64,000 bases of DNA from Pseudomonas lini (GCF_964063345.1 NZ_OZ061318.1:2666001-2730000), one strand, 5' to 3'; numbered from the stretch's first letter, positions 1-9,733 are shown. Made by a program: numbers and translations. Notes: generated from the sequence alone by a model not told the origin.

Positions 1-1746
1 ACCGACGCCATCAGCGAAGCGGACGGCGCGGAAAAAGGCAAAGGCTACAACAAGGTTCGCGGCGACAAGGTCATCGCCTTCGCCCGCGCCTTCCTCGACG
101 AAGCCGCGCCACTGGCTGCTGGCTCCCACGTCGACTCCACCGGCTACAAGATCATTGACGGCAAACTGGTGGTCGCCCTCAAAGGCGGCAGCAACACCGG
201 CCTGCGCGACGATGCCCAACTGATCGGTTTCCACGGCGATACGGCGGCTCCAACCGCGATCCTGCTGAAGAACAACGGCCTGCACTTCGAGATCCAGGTC
301 GACGCCAGCACCCCGGTCGGCCAGACCGACGCTGCCGGTGTCAAAGACATCCTGATGGAAGCCGCGCTGACCACCATCATGGACTGCGAAGATTCGGTCG
401 CCGCGGTCGATGCCGATGACAAAGTGGTGATCTACCGCAACTGGCTCGGCCTGATGAAGGGCGATCTGTCGGAAGAAGTCGCCAAGGGCGGTCAGACCTT
501 TACCCGTACCATGAACGCCGATCGCACCTATACCGCCCTCGATGGCAGCGAACTGAGCCTGCACGGTCGCTCGCTGTTGTTCGTGCGCAACGTCGGTCAC
601 CTGATGACCATCGACGCGATCCTCGATAAAGACGGCAACGAAGTACCGGAAGGCATTCTCGATGGCCTGGTGACTTGCCTCGCGGCAATCCACAGCCTCA
701 ACGGCAACAGCTCGCGCAAGAACAGCCGTACTGGCTCGGTCTATATCGTGAAGCCGAAGATGCACGGCCCGGAAGAAGCTGCATTCACCAACGAGCTGTT
801 CGGTCGCATCGAAGACGTCCTCGACTTGCCGCGCAACACCCTCAAAGTCGGGATCATGGACGAGGAACGCCGTACCACGGTCAACCTCAAGGCCTGCATC
901 AAGGCTGCCGCCGAGCGCGTGGTGTTCATCAACACTGGCTTCCTCGACCGCACGGGCGATGAAATCCATACCTCCATGGAAGCCGGCCCGATGGTGCGCA
1001 AGGCCGACATGAAGGCTGAAAAATGGATCAGCGCCTACGAGAACTGGAACGTCGACATCGGTTTGAGCACTGGCCTGCAAGGTCGCGCCCAGATCGGTAA
1101 AGGCATGTGGGCCATGCCGGATCTTATGGCAGCGATGCTCGAACAGAAAATCGCCCACCCGATGGCCGGGGCCAACACCGCTTGGGTTCCATCGCCGACC
1201 GCCGCCGCGTTGCACGCGCTGCATTACCACAAGGTCGACGTGTTCGCCCGTCAGGCCGAACTGGCCAAACGTGCTCGCGCTTCGGTGGACGACATCCTGA
1301 CCATCCCGTTGGCCGTCAATCCAGACTGGACCACGGAGCAGATCAAGAACGAACTGGACAACAACGCCCAGGGCATTCTCGGTTACGTGGTGCGCTGGAT
1401 CGACCAGGGCGTGGGTTGCTCGAAAGTGCCGGACATCAATGACGTCGGCCTGATGGAAGACCGTGCGACGCTGCGTATTTCCAGCCAGCACATCGCCAAC
1501 TGGCTGCGCCATGGCATCGTCACTGAAGATCAGGTAATGGAAAGCCTCAAGCGCATGGCGCCGGTGGTTGACCGTCAGAACGCCAACGACCCGCTGTACC
1601 GTCCGCTGGCACCGAACTTCGACAGCAACATCGCCTTCCAGGCGGCGGTCGAACTGGTGGTCGAAGGCACCCAACAGCCGAACGGCTACACCGAGCCGGT
1701 TCTGCACCGTCGTCGTCGCGAATTCAAGGCTGCCAATGGCCTTTGA
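1..1746 (+). CDS. glcB: malate synthase G, 5'-truncated by window edge
   Basis: The reading frame is open from base 1 and ends in TGA, giving 581 residues of the C-terminal part. The family is about 725 aa long, so roughly the first 145 residues lie outside the window. The enzyme condenses glyoxylate with acetyl-CoA to give malate in the cytosol, the second step of the glyoxylate shunt. Visible family features are the stretch [24 protein letters not shown] (the acidic and arginine residues of the Mg/glyoxylate site), MWAMPDLM and [25 protein letters not shown] rho-independent terminator follows 22 bp after the stop, so the gene ends its own transcript. Identification is firm; the start cannot be seen. 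Confidence 0.97.
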   Translation, partial: TDAISEADGAEKGKGYNKVRGDKVIAFARAFLDEAAPLAAGSHVDSTGYKIIDGKLVVALKGGSNTGLRDDAQLIGFHGDTAAPTAILLKNNGLHFEIQVDASTPVGQTDAAGVKDILMEAALTTIMDCEDSVAAVDADDKVVIYRNWLGLMKGDLSEEVAKGGQTFTRTMNADRTYTALDGSELSLHGRSLLFVRNVGHLMTIDAILDKDGNEVPEGILDGLVTCLAAIHSLNGNSSRKNSRTGSVYIVKPKMHGPEEAAFTNELFGRIEDVLDLPRNTLKVGIMDEERRTTVNLKACIKAAAERVVFINTGFLDRTGDEIHTSMEAGPMVRKADMKAEKWISAYENWNVDIGLSTGLQGRAQIGKGMWAMPDLMAAMLEQKIAHPMAGANTAWVPSPTAAALHALHYHKVDVFARQAELAKRARASVDDILTIPLAVNPDWTTEQIKNELDNNAQGILGYVVRWIDQGVGCSKVPDINDVGLMEDRATLRISSQHIANWLRHGIVTEDQVMESLKRMAPVVDRQNANDPLYRPLAPNFDSNIAFQAAVELVVEGTQQPNGYTEPVLHRRRREFKAANGL

Positions 1747-1768
1747 GTAAACGCTGACGCCGGACATG

Positions 1769-1802
1769 AAAAAGCCCTGATCGAAAGATCGGGGCTTTTT
1801 TG
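1769..1802 (+). terminator. rho-independent terminator of glcB
   Basis: The hairpin AGCCCTGATC / GATCGGGGCT has a short AAAG-type loop, is preceded by an A-run and followed by six T on the + strand. It sits 22 bp after the glcB stop. Confidence 0.85.
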
Positions 1803-1811
1803 CTTCAGATT

Positions 1812-1917
1812 GATCGTTCCCACGCTCCGCGTGGGAATGCAGCCCGGGACGCTCCGCGTCCCAAACGGACGCAGAGCGTCCATGGAGGCATTCCCACGCG
1901 GAGCATGGGAACGATCA
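1812..1917. repeat. palindromic intergenic repeat (CGTTCCCACGC type)
   Basis: The outer arms TGATCGTTCCCACGC / GCATGGGAACGATCA are inverted. They enclose inner palindromes built from CTCCGCG and GACGC. This family differs from the GGGAGCGGGCTTGC REPs elsewhere in the window. Its right arm supplies the stop codon (bases 1915-1917) of the neighbouring response regulator gene. Confidence 0.8.
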
Positions 1918-2367
1918 CGGCAAAGACCCCATCCCCAGCTCATGCTTGACCAATTCAAGCAGTTTGCCGCTATCGATGGGTTTGAGCAGAAAGTCCACTA
2001 CGTGCAGGTGCATCGCTTCGATCGCATCTTTCACGTCAGCGTCACCGGAGACGATGATGATCGGTAACGCCGCACGCGCCGACTCCCGCACCTGACGGAT
2101 CAGTTCCAGGCCATCGACATGTCTCATCCGCAGGTCGGTAATCACCAGCCCGATCGATGACTTCGCCTCCAGCAATTTGAGCGCCGCTTCGCCACTGGCT
2201 GCCGTCATGCAGTGAATGCCGTCCAGTCCCAGAATTTCCGACAGCAATTCCCGGGAGTCCTTATCGTCATCGACGATCAGCACCCGCTGCGGCGGCAAGT
2301 CTGGTTCCAACATGACGGCACTGAGCGCTTCGCGCTCGGCATCACTCAAAATATCGTGGTCGGACAT
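1915..2367 (-). CDS. single-domain response regulator
   Basis: A 150-aa receiver domain with no output domain. Visible are the acidic pocket VDDDKD (about residues 32-37), the phospho-acceptor aspartate in VITDLRM (about D78), the switch serine in IIVSGDAD and the conserved lysine in LLKPID. It probably passes a phosphoryl group to a partner, as CheY-like proteins do. The partner kinase is not in view. I chose ATG 2367, preceded by GAGAAAG at good spacing. An in-frame ATG at 2415 (166 aa) has GAAGG ten bases upstream and remains possible. The stop codon lies in the end of a palindromic repeat, so the C-terminus may have been set by repeat insertion. Confidence 0.85.
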   Translation of the reverse strand: MSDHDILSDAEREALSAVMLEPDLPPQRVLIVDDDKDSRELLSEILGLDGIHCMTAASGEAALKLLEAKSSIGLVITDLRMRHVDGLELIRQVRESARAALPIIIVSGDADVKDAIEAMHLHVVDFLLKPIDSGKLLELVKHELGMGSLP

Positions 2368-2635
2368 GGCTTTCTCAACGTTTTCGATTCGATCCCTGAC
2401 ACAGTGGTCAGACATCGCTCAGCAGCCTTCAATGTGCACTTCGTCGGAAACATTTCCAATAGACAATGTAGGAGGTTTTTCCCACAGTTGTGTCAGACAT
2501 TTCCCATATTACGGTCGCTGCACTGCCTACCTAGACTTACGTCCAATGGGCACCCTGCCCGCAGGGGCCGACCATGCCTGGAACGATCTGACACAACGAT
2601 CCGACACAACAACGAAAAAGACTGCGGTAATGGTT

Positions 2636-4570
2636 ATGAGTAAAGCGGACGCCTTCACCCAGGCAGGGAAAACCGCGGTGTTGCAGAACATCCAGGGCAC
2701 TTTGCAATTCCTCCAGCGCTTCCCGCCGTTCAATCAGATGGAAAACGCCCACCTGGCCTATCTGGTCGAGCAATGTCAGCTGCGTTTTTATGGCCCCGGC
2801 GAAAGCATCATCAAACCTGCCGATGGCCCGGTTGAGCATTTCTACATCGTCAAACAGGGTCGGGTCGTGGGCGAACGTCCGCACACGGCCAAGGGCGGGA
2901 CCGAAACTACCTTCGAAATCACCACCGGCGAGTGTTTCCCCCTCGCCGCGCTACTGGGGGAACGGGCGACTCGCACCGAACATCTGGCGGCCGAAGATAC
3001 CTTTTGCCTACAGCTGAATAAGCTGGCGTTCATCAAACTGTTCGCACTTTCCAGCCCGTTTCGCGACTTTGCCCTACGCGGCGTCAGCAGTTTGCTGGAT
3101 CAGGTCAATCAACAAGTCCAGCAAAAAGCCGTGGAGACCCTCGGGACCCAGTACTCGCTCAATACCCGGCTGGGCGAACTGGCCATGCGTCACCCGGTGA
3201 CCTGCAGCCCGATCACGCCTCTGCGTGAAGCCGTGACGCTGATGCACGATCAGCAAGTTGGCAGCATTGTGGTGGTCGATGAGCAAAAGGCACCGCTGGG
3301 CATTTTCACCCTGCGCGACTTGCGGCATGTGGTGGCCAACGGCACCAGCGATTTCAATGAAGCCATCGAAGGGCACATGACCCGGGCGCCGTTTTACCTG
3401 ACGCCGGACCACAGTGCCTTCGACGCCGCGATTGCCATGACCGAGCGCCACATCGCCCACGTCTGTCTGGTCAAGGATCAGCGTCTGTGCGGCGTGGTCT
3501 CGGAACGCGACCTGTTTTCCCTGCAACGGGTCGATCTGGTGCATCTGGCGCGGACTATCCGCAGTGCCCACAAGCTGGAAAACCTGGTGGCGATGCGCGG
3601 CGAAATCGGCCAATTAGTGGAGCGGATGCTGGCCCACGGCGCGTCCTCGACCCAGATCACCCACATCATCACCCTGCTCAACGACCACACCGTGTGCCGG
3701 GTGATTGAACTGGTGCTTGCCGAGAAAGGTGACCCTGGCGTGCCGTTCAGTTGGCTGTGTTTCGGCAGCGAAGGCCGCCGCGAGCAGACGCTGCACACCG
3801 ATCAGGACAACGGCATTCTGTTCGAAGCCCGCGACGCGGCCCACGCCGCCGAGATTCGCGGCAAGTTGCTGCCCATCGCCCAACAGATCAATCAGAACCT
3901 GGCGCTGTGCGGCTTCACCCTGTGCAAAGGCAACATCATGGCCGGCAATCCCGAGCTGTGTTTGTCCCGGGCCGAATGGGCGCGACGTTTTGCGGCGTTT
4001 ATCCGCGAGGCGACACCGGAGAATCTGCTGGGATCGAGCATCTATTTCGACCTGCGTGTGGTCTGGGGCGACGAGCGAGGCTGTGAGCAGCTGCGCCAAG
4101 GCATTCTCGATCAGGTCGGCGACAACCGTTTGTTCCAGCGGATGATGGCCGAAAATGCCCTGCGCAACCGACCGCCCGTGGGCCGTTTCCGCGAATTCGT
4201 GTTGGCTCGCAAGAATGGCGAGAAAGCCACACTCGACCTGAAACTCCAGGGTTTGACCCCTTTCGTCGATGGCGCTCGAGTGCTGGCCCTGGCCCACGGC
4301 ATCGACACCAACAATACCCTGGAGCGCTTTCGTCAATTGGTGGACAAAGAGGTCATCGAACGGCTCGACGGCGCGGCGTACGAAGAGGCGTATCACTTCA
4401 TTCAGCAAACCCGCATGCAGCAACATCAGCTACAGACCCGGGAGAATTTGCCCTACTCCAACCGCGTCGATCCTGACAGTCTCAATCATCTGGACCGACG
4501 CATCCTGCGTGAATCCCTGCGCCAGGCCCAACGCCTGCAAAGCAGCCTGACCCTGCGGTATCAGTTATGA
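2636..4570 (+). CDS. cNMP-binding/CBS-pair/DUF294 nucleotidyltransferase-like protein
   Basis: A 644-aa cytosolic protein. An N-terminal cyclic-nucleotide-binding-like domain comes first (roughly residues 20-150, with FYGPGESIIKPADGPVEHFYIV). A CBS pair follows (about 180-300, with MHDQQVGSIVVVD and ERDLFSLQ). The C-terminal half is DUF294, a putative nucleotidyltransferase with CFGSEGRREQTLHTDQDNG (G-S-x(n)-D-x-D type), plus its substrate-binding domain. Such proteins are thought to be signal-controlled nucleotidyltransferases; the substrate is unknown. An ATG six bases upstream (2630) is equally possible, while the much longer upstream open frame runs through non-coding sequence. The stop overlaps the start of the exonuclease gene (ATGA), so the pair is translationally coupled. 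Confidence 0.88.
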   Translation: MSKADAFTQAGKTAVLQNIQGTLQFLQRFPPFNQMENAHLAYLVEQCQLRFYGPGESIIKPADGPVEHFYIVKQGRVVGERPHTAKGGTETTFEITTGECFPLAALLGERATRTEHLAAEDTFCLQLNKLAFIKLFALSSPFRDFALRGVSSLLDQVNQQVQQKAVETLGTQYSLNTRLGELAMRHPVTCSPITPLREAVTLMHDQQVGSIVVVDEQKAPLGIFTLRDLRHVVANGTSDFNEAIEGHMTRAPFYLTPDHSAFDAAIAMTERHIAHVCLVKDQRLCGVVSERDLFSLQRVDLVHLARTIRSAHKLENLVAMRGEIGQLVERMLAHGASSTQITHIITLLNDHTVCRVIELVLAEKGDPGVPFSWLCFGSEGRREQTLHTDQDNGILFEARDAAHAAEIRGKLLPIAQQINQNLALCGFTLCKGNIMAGNPELCLSRAEWARRFAAFIREATPENLLGSSIYFDLRVVWGDERGCEQLRQGILDQVGDNRLFQRMMAENALRNRPPVGRFREFVLARKNGEKATLDLKLQGLTPFVDGARVLALAHGIDTNNTLERFRQLVDKEVIERLDGAAYEEAYHFIQQTRMQQHQLQTRENLPYSNRVDPDSLNHLDRRILRESLRQAQRLQSSLTLRYQL

Positions 4571-5274
4571 GCCTGTTTTCATGGCTGCGCCCGGTCAGCC
4601 CCATTTTGCCCGGCGAACTGCAACAACGTCTGGAGCGCTTGCCTGCCGCGGCCGAGCTGGGTGATTGCAGTCTGCGCGAGCAACGCTGGGTGGTACTCGA
4701 CCTGGAAACCACCGGGCTGAACCTGAACAAGGATCGGCTGTTGTCCATCGGCGCGGTGGTGATCGAGGACGGGGCGATCGATTTCAGCCAGCAGTTCGAA
4801 CGCACGCTGCAATGCACCGAACTCAAACTCGGCCCCAGCGTGTTGATTCACGGCCTGGGCCCCAGCGCCATTGCCGCCGGCAGCGACCCCGCGCAGGCCT
4901 TGGTCGAATTCATGGAGTTCGTCGGCGACAGTCCGGTGTTGGCGTTTCATGCGCCGTTCGACCAGCACATGCTGGGGCGCGCGCTGAAAGAACATCTGGG
5001 TTACAAGTTGCAGCATCCGTTTCTGGATGTGGCAGACATCGCGCCGCTGCTGTGCCCGCAGGCGCACTTTCGCGAGGCCGGGCTGGACGAGTGGATCGAC
5101 TGGTTCAAGCTGGAGGTCTTCGAGCGGCATAACGCCAGTGCCGATGCGTTGGCGACGGCGGAGCTGGTGCTGATTCTGTTCAGCCGAGCGCGGCAGCAGC
5201 AGATTCATAGCCCGTTGAATTTGCAGCAGCGGCTGAGTCAGTGGAAGCGGCGGCGGCAAGCGCCTTTGTTCTAG
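4567..5274 (+). CDS. DnaQ-family 3'-5' exonuclease
   Basis: A 235-aa protein with the DEDD exonuclease signature. Exo I is DLETTG (about residues 42-47), Exo II lies in AFHAPFDQHML, and Exo III is HNASADALATAEL (the HxAxxD form, DEDDh). It is not the polymerase III epsilon subunit: it lacks the C-terminal polymerase-binding tail and lies away from rnhA. It overlaps the DUF294 gene by four bases (ATGA) and so probably works with it. The same pairing is common in gamma-proteobacteria, often near acetate metabolism genes. What nucleic acid or nucleotide it degrades cannot be told. Confidence 0.9.
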   Translation: MSLFSWLRPVSPILPGELQQRLERLPAAAELGDCSLREQRWVVLDLETTGLNLNKDRLLSIGAVVIEDGAIDFSQQFERTLQCTELKLGPSVLIHGLGPSAIAAGSDPAQALVEFMEFVGDSPVLAFHAPFDQHMLGRALKEHLGYKLQHPFLDVADIAPLLCPQAHFREAGLDEWIDWFKLEVFERHNASADALATAELVLILFSRARQQQIHSPLNLQQRLSQWKRRRQAPLF

Positions 5275-5298
5275 ATCTTCGGTGACTGTTCGGGCCCC

Positions 5299-5390
5299 AT
5301 CGCGGGCAAGCCACGCTCCCACAGGTTTTTCGTCGTCCGCCGATTTCGCAAACGGCACAAAACCTGTGGGAGCGTCGCTTGCCCGCGATG
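5299..5390. repeat. REPIN (GGGAGCGTNGCTTGCCCGCGAT type)
   Basis: Two inverted REP arms, ATCGCGGGCAAGCCACGCTC and GAGCGTCGCTTGCCCGCGAT, flank about 45 bp. It sits in the 248-bp gap before the ECF sigma gene; nothing else is evident in that gap. Confidence 0.85.
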
Positions 5391-5522
5391 AACGATAACT
5401 CGGTCTGACTTGATATTCCCCTGCTGAAACCACCCGACCAGCGCCAATTGCTTACCTCCCCCGCCTCTGCCACAATCGCGAACAATTCTCGTTACTTAAC
5501 ACTTCTCATTCGGTGATGTTGC

Positions 5523-6041
5523 GTGTCGTCAGTCCAAAGCCCTCACAGTGAGCTCGTTGGTGCGCTGTATCGCGACCATCGCGGTTGGCTATTGGCCTGG
5601 CTGCGGCGCAACGTGGCTTGCCCGCAACGGGCCGAAGACCTGAGCCAGGACACCTTCGTGCGCTTGCTGGGCCGTGATGAATTCAAGGAGCCTCGCGAAC
5701 CCCGGGCGTTTCTGGTGGCGATCGCCAAGGGCCTGCTGTTCGACTATTTCCGCCGCGCCGCGCTGGAACAGGCCTACCTCACCGAGTTGATGCTGATCCC
5801 CGAAGGCGAACAACCGTCGGTGGAAGAACAGCAACTGATCCTCGAAGACCTCAAAGCCATCGACCGCCTGCTGGGCAAGCTCTCGAGCAAGGCCCGGGCG
5901 GCGTTTCTCTATAACCGTCTCGATGGCCTCGGCCACGCCGAAATCGCTCAGCGTCTGGGCGTGTCGGTGCCGCGAGTTCGCCAATACCTGGCCCAAGGCA
6001 TTCGCCAGTGCTACATCGCGTTGTACGGTGAGCCGGTATGA
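5523..6041 (+). CDS. FecI-type ECF sigma factor
   Basis: A 172-aa sigma factor with region 2 (LYRDHRGWLLAWLRRNVACPQRAEDLSQDTFVRLL) and region 4 (LSSKARAAFLYNRLDGLGHAEIAQRLGVSVPRVRQYLAQG), typical of iron-starvation ECF sigmas. It starts with GTG. It would direct RNA polymerase to the downstream TonB receptor promoter once released by its FecR partner, whose start overlaps this stop by four bases. The order sigma-antisigma-receptor-PepSY protein-short protein matches foxI-foxR-foxA-foxB-PA2464 of P. aeruginosa, so FoxI is the best guess, from synteny only. Confidence 0.92.
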   Translation: MSSVQSPHSELVGALYRDHRGWLLAWLRRNVACPQRAEDLSQDTFVRLLGRDEFKEPREPRAFLVAIAKGLLFDYFRRAALEQAYLTELMLIPEGEQPSVEEQQLILEDLKAIDRLLGKLSSKARAAFLYNRLDGLGHAEIAQRLGVSVPRVRQYLAQGIRQCYIALYGEPV

Positions 6042-7012
6042 GCCCCGTCAGCTCCAAACCCGTGTCAGCGCAAGTGCTGGATGCGGCGATTGCCTGGCAA
6101 CTGTCGCTGGATTCCGGCAACGCGGTCGAGCGCGAAGCGTTCGCCAAATGGCACGCCGCACACGAAGAACATGCTCGGGCCTGGCGTCAGTTGGGCATGC
6201 TCGACCAGCGTTTCAGCGTCGCCAATGGCCCGGCCCGCACAGCGTTGCTGCAATCGCGCGAAAGCATTCGGCGACGGGTGCGCAAGCTCGGCAGCGGCCT
6301 GGCCAGCATCGTAGCGGTGATCGGCCTGGCGCTGTTCGCCGGTGATCGCTATCTGCCCATCGACTATTGGCTGGCCGACCAGCGCACCGCCACCGGCGAG
6401 CAGCGCACTCTACGCCTGACCGACGGCACGCTGATCAACCTCAACACCCACAGCGCAGTGGATGTGCGCTTCGATGAGAAGCAGCGACTGATCGTCCTTC
6501 AGGAAGGAGAGATCCTTGTCGAAACCGGCCATGGCGATGCCCGGCCGTTTATCGTCGAGACCCGCGAAGGCAGCATGCGTGCACTGGGGACGCGGTTCCT
6601 GGTCAAGCGTGAAGACGAAGGCACGCGCCTGAGCGTATTGAAATCAGCGGTTGCCGCCCATCCAGAATCGAGCCCCGAGGAACAGATCCTGCGCGAAGGC
6701 CAGCAAGTGCTGATGCGCAGCAATGGCCTGGGACCGATCATCGCCCTCAGTCTCGGCGCCGATGCCTGGACTCGCGGCATGCTCGTGGTGGACAACGCGC
6801 GGCTGGCGGATCTGGTCCAGGAGCTCGGCCGCTATCGTCGCGGACATCTTGGCGTCACGCCGGAAGTGGCCGACCTGCGCATCACCGGCAGCTTCCCCCT
6901 GAACGATACCGACAAGGCGCTGAGTGCGCTTTTGCCGACCCTGCCGGTGCAGATCGAACAGCACACGCCATGGTGGGTAACGGTCGCGGCGAAGTCTGAG
7001 GCCAAGCCCTAA
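6038..7012 (+). CDS. FecR-type anti-sigma / sigma regulator
   Basis: A 324-aa inner-membrane regulator. The N-terminal cytoplasmic DUF4880-like part (AIAWQLSLDSGNAVEREAFAKWHAAHEEHARAWRQL) binds the sigma factor. One membrane segment follows (about residues 88-107, GLASIVAVIGLALFAG), then the periplasmic FecR domain (GEQRTLRLTDGTLINLNTHSAVDV ... GEILVETG). The C-terminal STN-like part would receive the signal from the receptor's N-terminal extension. It overlaps the sigma gene by ATGA. It is a FoxR candidate by gene order. Confidence 0.92.
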   Translation: MSPVSSKPVSAQVLDAAIAWQLSLDSGNAVEREAFAKWHAAHEEHARAWRQLGMLDQRFSVANGPARTALLQSRESIRRRVRKLGSGLASIVAVIGLALFAGDRYLPIDYWLADQRTATGEQRTLRLTDGTLINLNTHSAVDVRFDEKQRLIVLQEGEILVETGHGDARPFIVETREGSMRALGTRFLVKREDEGTRLSVLKSAVAAHPESSPEEQILREGQQVLMRSNGLGPIIALSLGADAWTRGMLVVDNARLADLVQELGRYRRGHLGVTPEVADLRITGSFPLNDTDKALSALLPTLPVQIEQHTPWWVTVAAKSEAKP

Positions 7013-7037
7013 AAGGCGCTGCGCCTGATCCGCCGCC

Positions 7038-7125
7038 TTCGCGGGCAAGCCCGCTCCCACAGGTTTTGTCGTTCACAGAATTCCCGCTCGACACAAAACC
7101 TGTGGGAGCGTGGCTTGCCCGCGAT
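7038..7125. repeat. REPIN between FecR-type gene and receptor
   Basis: Inverted arms TTCGCGGGCAAGCCCGCTCC and GGAGCGTGGCTTGCCCGCGA lie downstream of the FecR-type stop. The remaining 120 bp to the receptor start hold its promoter; no clear sigma box could be assigned. Confidence 0.85.
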
Positions 7126-7244
7126 GGGGCCATCTGCCTCACCGCAATTGATGAATCGAAATTATTTTCATCTCGCCCTATCACTTTTGGATTCTCGTCC
7201 GGCACCTAGGCAATTGAGAAATATTTCCATTCAGGAGCCGCTGT

Positions 7245-9674
7245 ATGTCCCGTTCGCTAGACACCGTGTTGCGCCCCCGTTTACTGGCGGTCGCCATTGC
7301 CCTTTGCGTCCCTTTGACCAGCGGTCCACTGATTGCCGCTGAACAGGCGTCCAGCGTTCGCGCCTACAACCTGCCGGCTGCGCCATTGGCCAGCACCCTG
7401 AACCAGATCGCCAGCCAGGCCGGTTTGGCACTGTCGTTGAATCCGTCGCTGGCAGCGGGCAAGACTTCGGCTCCGGTGAAGGGCCAGTTCGACGCCACTG
7501 GCGCTCTGCGGGAAGCCTTGCGCGGTACCGGTCTGCAACTGGAACAGAGCAGCGCCGGCACCTACAGCCTGGTGGCCACGCCCGAAGGTGTGATGGCGTT
7601 GCCGGAAACCGCCGTCATTGGCCTGGAAAATGCGGAAACTGCCTGGGGCCCGGTCGAAGGTTACGTTGCCACGCGCACCGCCGCAGGCACCAAAACCGAC
7701 ACCGCGCTGGTCGAAGCGCCGCGTTCGATTTCCGTCGCCACCCGCCGGCAAATGGAAGATCGTGGTGTGCAAAACCTCGATGACGCCGTGCGCTACATGC
7801 CCGGCATCGTCGCCAGCAGCTACGGCAGCGACACCCGAGACGACTGGCTGCGGGTACGCGGTTTCGAGCCGACACAGTTTCTGGATGGCCTGCCCTTGCC
7901 GAGAGGCGTTTACGCCAACCCGAAACAGGAAACCTGGAACCTTGATCGCCTGGCCCTGCTGCGCGGCCCGGCCTCTTCAGTTTACGGCCAGACCCCGCCG
8001 GGCGGCCTGCTGGACATGGTCAGCCGTCGTCCCAGCGCCGAGTCGAGCAACGAAATCCAGGTGCAATATGGCAGCGACAATCATCGCCAGATTAACTTCG
8101 CCAGCACCGGTAAGATCGACGACGAAGGCCAGTTCCTCTACGGTTTGAGCGGTGTGGTACGCGACAGCGGCACGCAGATCGACCACGTCGACAACAAGCG
8201 CTACAACATCGCACCGAGCCTGACCTGGAACATCGATGAAGACACCAAATTCACCCTGCTGACGCAATTTACCCGTGACGACACAGGCATCACCAGCCAG
8301 TTCCTGCCCGTGCAAGGCACGAAGATCCATTCGCCGCTCGGCGATATCTCCCATCACAAAAACCTCGGTGACCCGGACTGGGAATACTACGACCGCACCT
8401 ATTACGCGCTGGGCTACGCCTTTGAGCATCGTTTGAATGATGTCTGGCAGTTCAAGCAGAACCTGCGGTACACCAAATCGGACCTGTCCTTCCAGGCTCT
8501 TACCCCCGGCGCCTACCCGTTCACCCAGGTCGATGCCGAGGGCAACGTTGGCCGCTCGAGCACCAGTGCCGACGAGGACATCAGCCAGTTCGCCGTGGAC
8601 AACAACTTCCAGGGCGACTTCGCGACCGGCGACATCCGTCACACCCTGTTGATCGGCCTCGATCACCAACGCACCAACACCAACTACACCTCGATCTTCG
8701 GTGACGGTCTGGCCACCAACGTCAACAACCCGATCTATGGCCAGCCAATCGTTCGCCCGCCACGCTCGACGGCGTTCTATGACTATGACCAGAAGACCTA
8801 CCAGACCGGTTTGTACGTCCAGGACCAAATGGCCCTCGACCAATGGCGTCTGACCCTCGGTGGTCGTGAGGACTGGATCCACACGGGCACCAAATTCTTC
8901 AACAAAGGTGATGCCACCAACACCGAACGGGACAAGAAATTCAGCGGCAACGCAGCGATCAGCTATGTGTTCGACTCGGGCTTCGTACCCTACCTGTCCT
9001 ACGCCGAGTCGTTCCAGCCGACCAGCAAAGCCACGGCATCGCCGACCGAGTCGTTCAAGCCGACTGAAGGCAAGCAGTGGGAACTGGGCATCAAGTACCA
9101 ACCGCCGGGCAGCAACACCCTGCTGACGGCAGCGGTCTATGACCTGACCCAGAAAAACGTCTCCGTCACCACGACCAACTCGGACAACGTCTCGATTACC
9201 AGCCAGACCGGCGAAGTGAAGGTCAAAGGCCTGGAGCTGGAAGCCGTTTCCGACGTCACCGACAACCTGAAAGTCATCGCCGCCTACACCCTGGCCAAGT
9301 CCGAAGTGCAAAAGGGTGACTTCAAGGGCAATCGCCTGCAACTGATGCCTAACCAGCAAGCGTCGCTGTGGGCCGATTACACCTGGCACAACGGTGTGCT
9401 GGATGGTTTCGGCATCGGTGCCGGCGCACGCTACACCGGCAATACTTATGGCGACCAGGGCAACACCTGGCTGGGCAAGGCTGATGCCTACACGGTGTTC
9501 GACGCGGCGGTCCATTACGACTTGGGCCGTCTGGATAACAGTCTGAAAGGTGCGTCACTGGCGCTGAATGCCACCAACCTGTTCGACAAGGACTACATCT
9601 CCACTTGCGACGGCTTCTACTGCTACTACGGCGACCAACGCAGCGTCGTCGCCAGCGCTTCCTACAAGTGGTAA
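7245..9674 (+). CDS. TonB-dependent ferric-siderophore receptor with signalling (STN) domain
   Basis: An 809-aa outer-membrane receptor. After a signal peptide ending near PLIAAEQA comes an STN signalling domain (about residues 45-115, YNLPAAPLASTLNQIASQAG). A plug domain follows (APRSISVATRRQMEDRGVQNLDDAVRYMPGI ... LLRGPASSVYGQTPPGGLLDMVSRRP), then a 22-strand barrel ending in aromatic ASYKW. The final CDGFYCYYGDQRSVVASASYKW segment resembles FhuA/FiuA/FoxA, so a hydroxamate siderophore such as ferrioxamine or ferrichrome is likely. The STN domain agrees with the adjacent sigma/anti-sigma pair. RBS CAGGAG lies upstream of the ATG. FoxA is favoured because a FoxB-like gene follows. The ligand is inferred, not shown. 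Confidence 0.93.
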   Translation: MSRSLDTVLRPRLLAVAIALCVPLTSGPLIAAEQASSVRAYNLPAAPLASTLNQIASQAGLALSLNPSLAAGKTSAPVKGQFDATGALREALRGTGLQLEQSSAGTYSLVATPEGVMALPETAVIGLENAETAWGPVEGYVATRTAAGTKTDTALVEAPRSISVATRRQMEDRGVQNLDDAVRYMPGIVASSYGSDTRDDWLRVRGFEPTQFLDGLPLPRGVYANPKQETWNLDRLALLRGPASSVYGQTPPGGLLDMVSRRPSAESSNEIQVQYGSDNHRQINFASTGKIDDEGQFLYGLSGVVRDSGTQIDHVDNKRYNIAPSLTWNIDEDTKFTLLTQFTRDDTGITSQFLPVQGTKIHSPLGDISHHKNLGDPDWEYYDRTYYALGYAFEHRLNDVWQFKQNLRYTKSDLSFQALTPGAYPFTQVDAEGNVGRSSTSADEDISQFAVDNNFQGDFATGDIRHTLLIGLDHQRTNTNYTSIFGDGLATNVNNPIYGQPIVRPPRSTAFYDYDQKTYQTGLYVQDQMALDQWRLTLGGREDWIHTGTKFFNKGDATNTERDKKFSGNAAISYVFDSGFVPYLSYAESFQPTSKATASPTESFKPTEGKQWELGIKYQPPGSNTLLTAAVYDLTQKNVSVTTTNSDNVSITSQTGEVKVKGLELEAVSDVTDNLKVIAAYTLAKSEVQKGDFKGNRLQLMPNQQASLWADYTWHNGVLDGFGIGAGARYTGNTYGDQGNTWLGKADAYTVFDAAVHYDLGRLDNSLKGASLALNATNLFDKDYISTCDGFYCYYGDQRSVVASASYKW

Positions 9675-9698
9675 TCGCCTGAACTGACACGCGCCACG

Positions 9699-9733
9699 AC
9701 CAGGCCGTCCTTCGAGGACGGCTTTGGTCTTTC
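9699..9733 (+). terminator. rho-independent terminator after TonB receptor
   Basis: GCCGTCC-TTCG-AGGACGGC is a strong stem with a UUCG tetraloop, nested in GACCA/TTGGTC and followed by a short T-run. It lies just before the PepSY gene, so that gene probably depends on partial read-through. Confidence 0.7.

Noticed and set aside
2216..2635. N-terminal extension of the cNMP/CBS/DUF294 gene by 140 codons
   Set aside because: The extension overlaps the response regulator on the other strand and an intergenic stretch with no protein-like sequence; family length supports the start at 2630 or 2636.
5490..5522. Possible Fur box before the ECF sigma gene (two TTCTC[A/G]TT elements) and another near 7149-7171
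   Set aside because: Both match the Fur consensus only loosely; regulation by Fur is expected for such genes but I cannot support an exact site.
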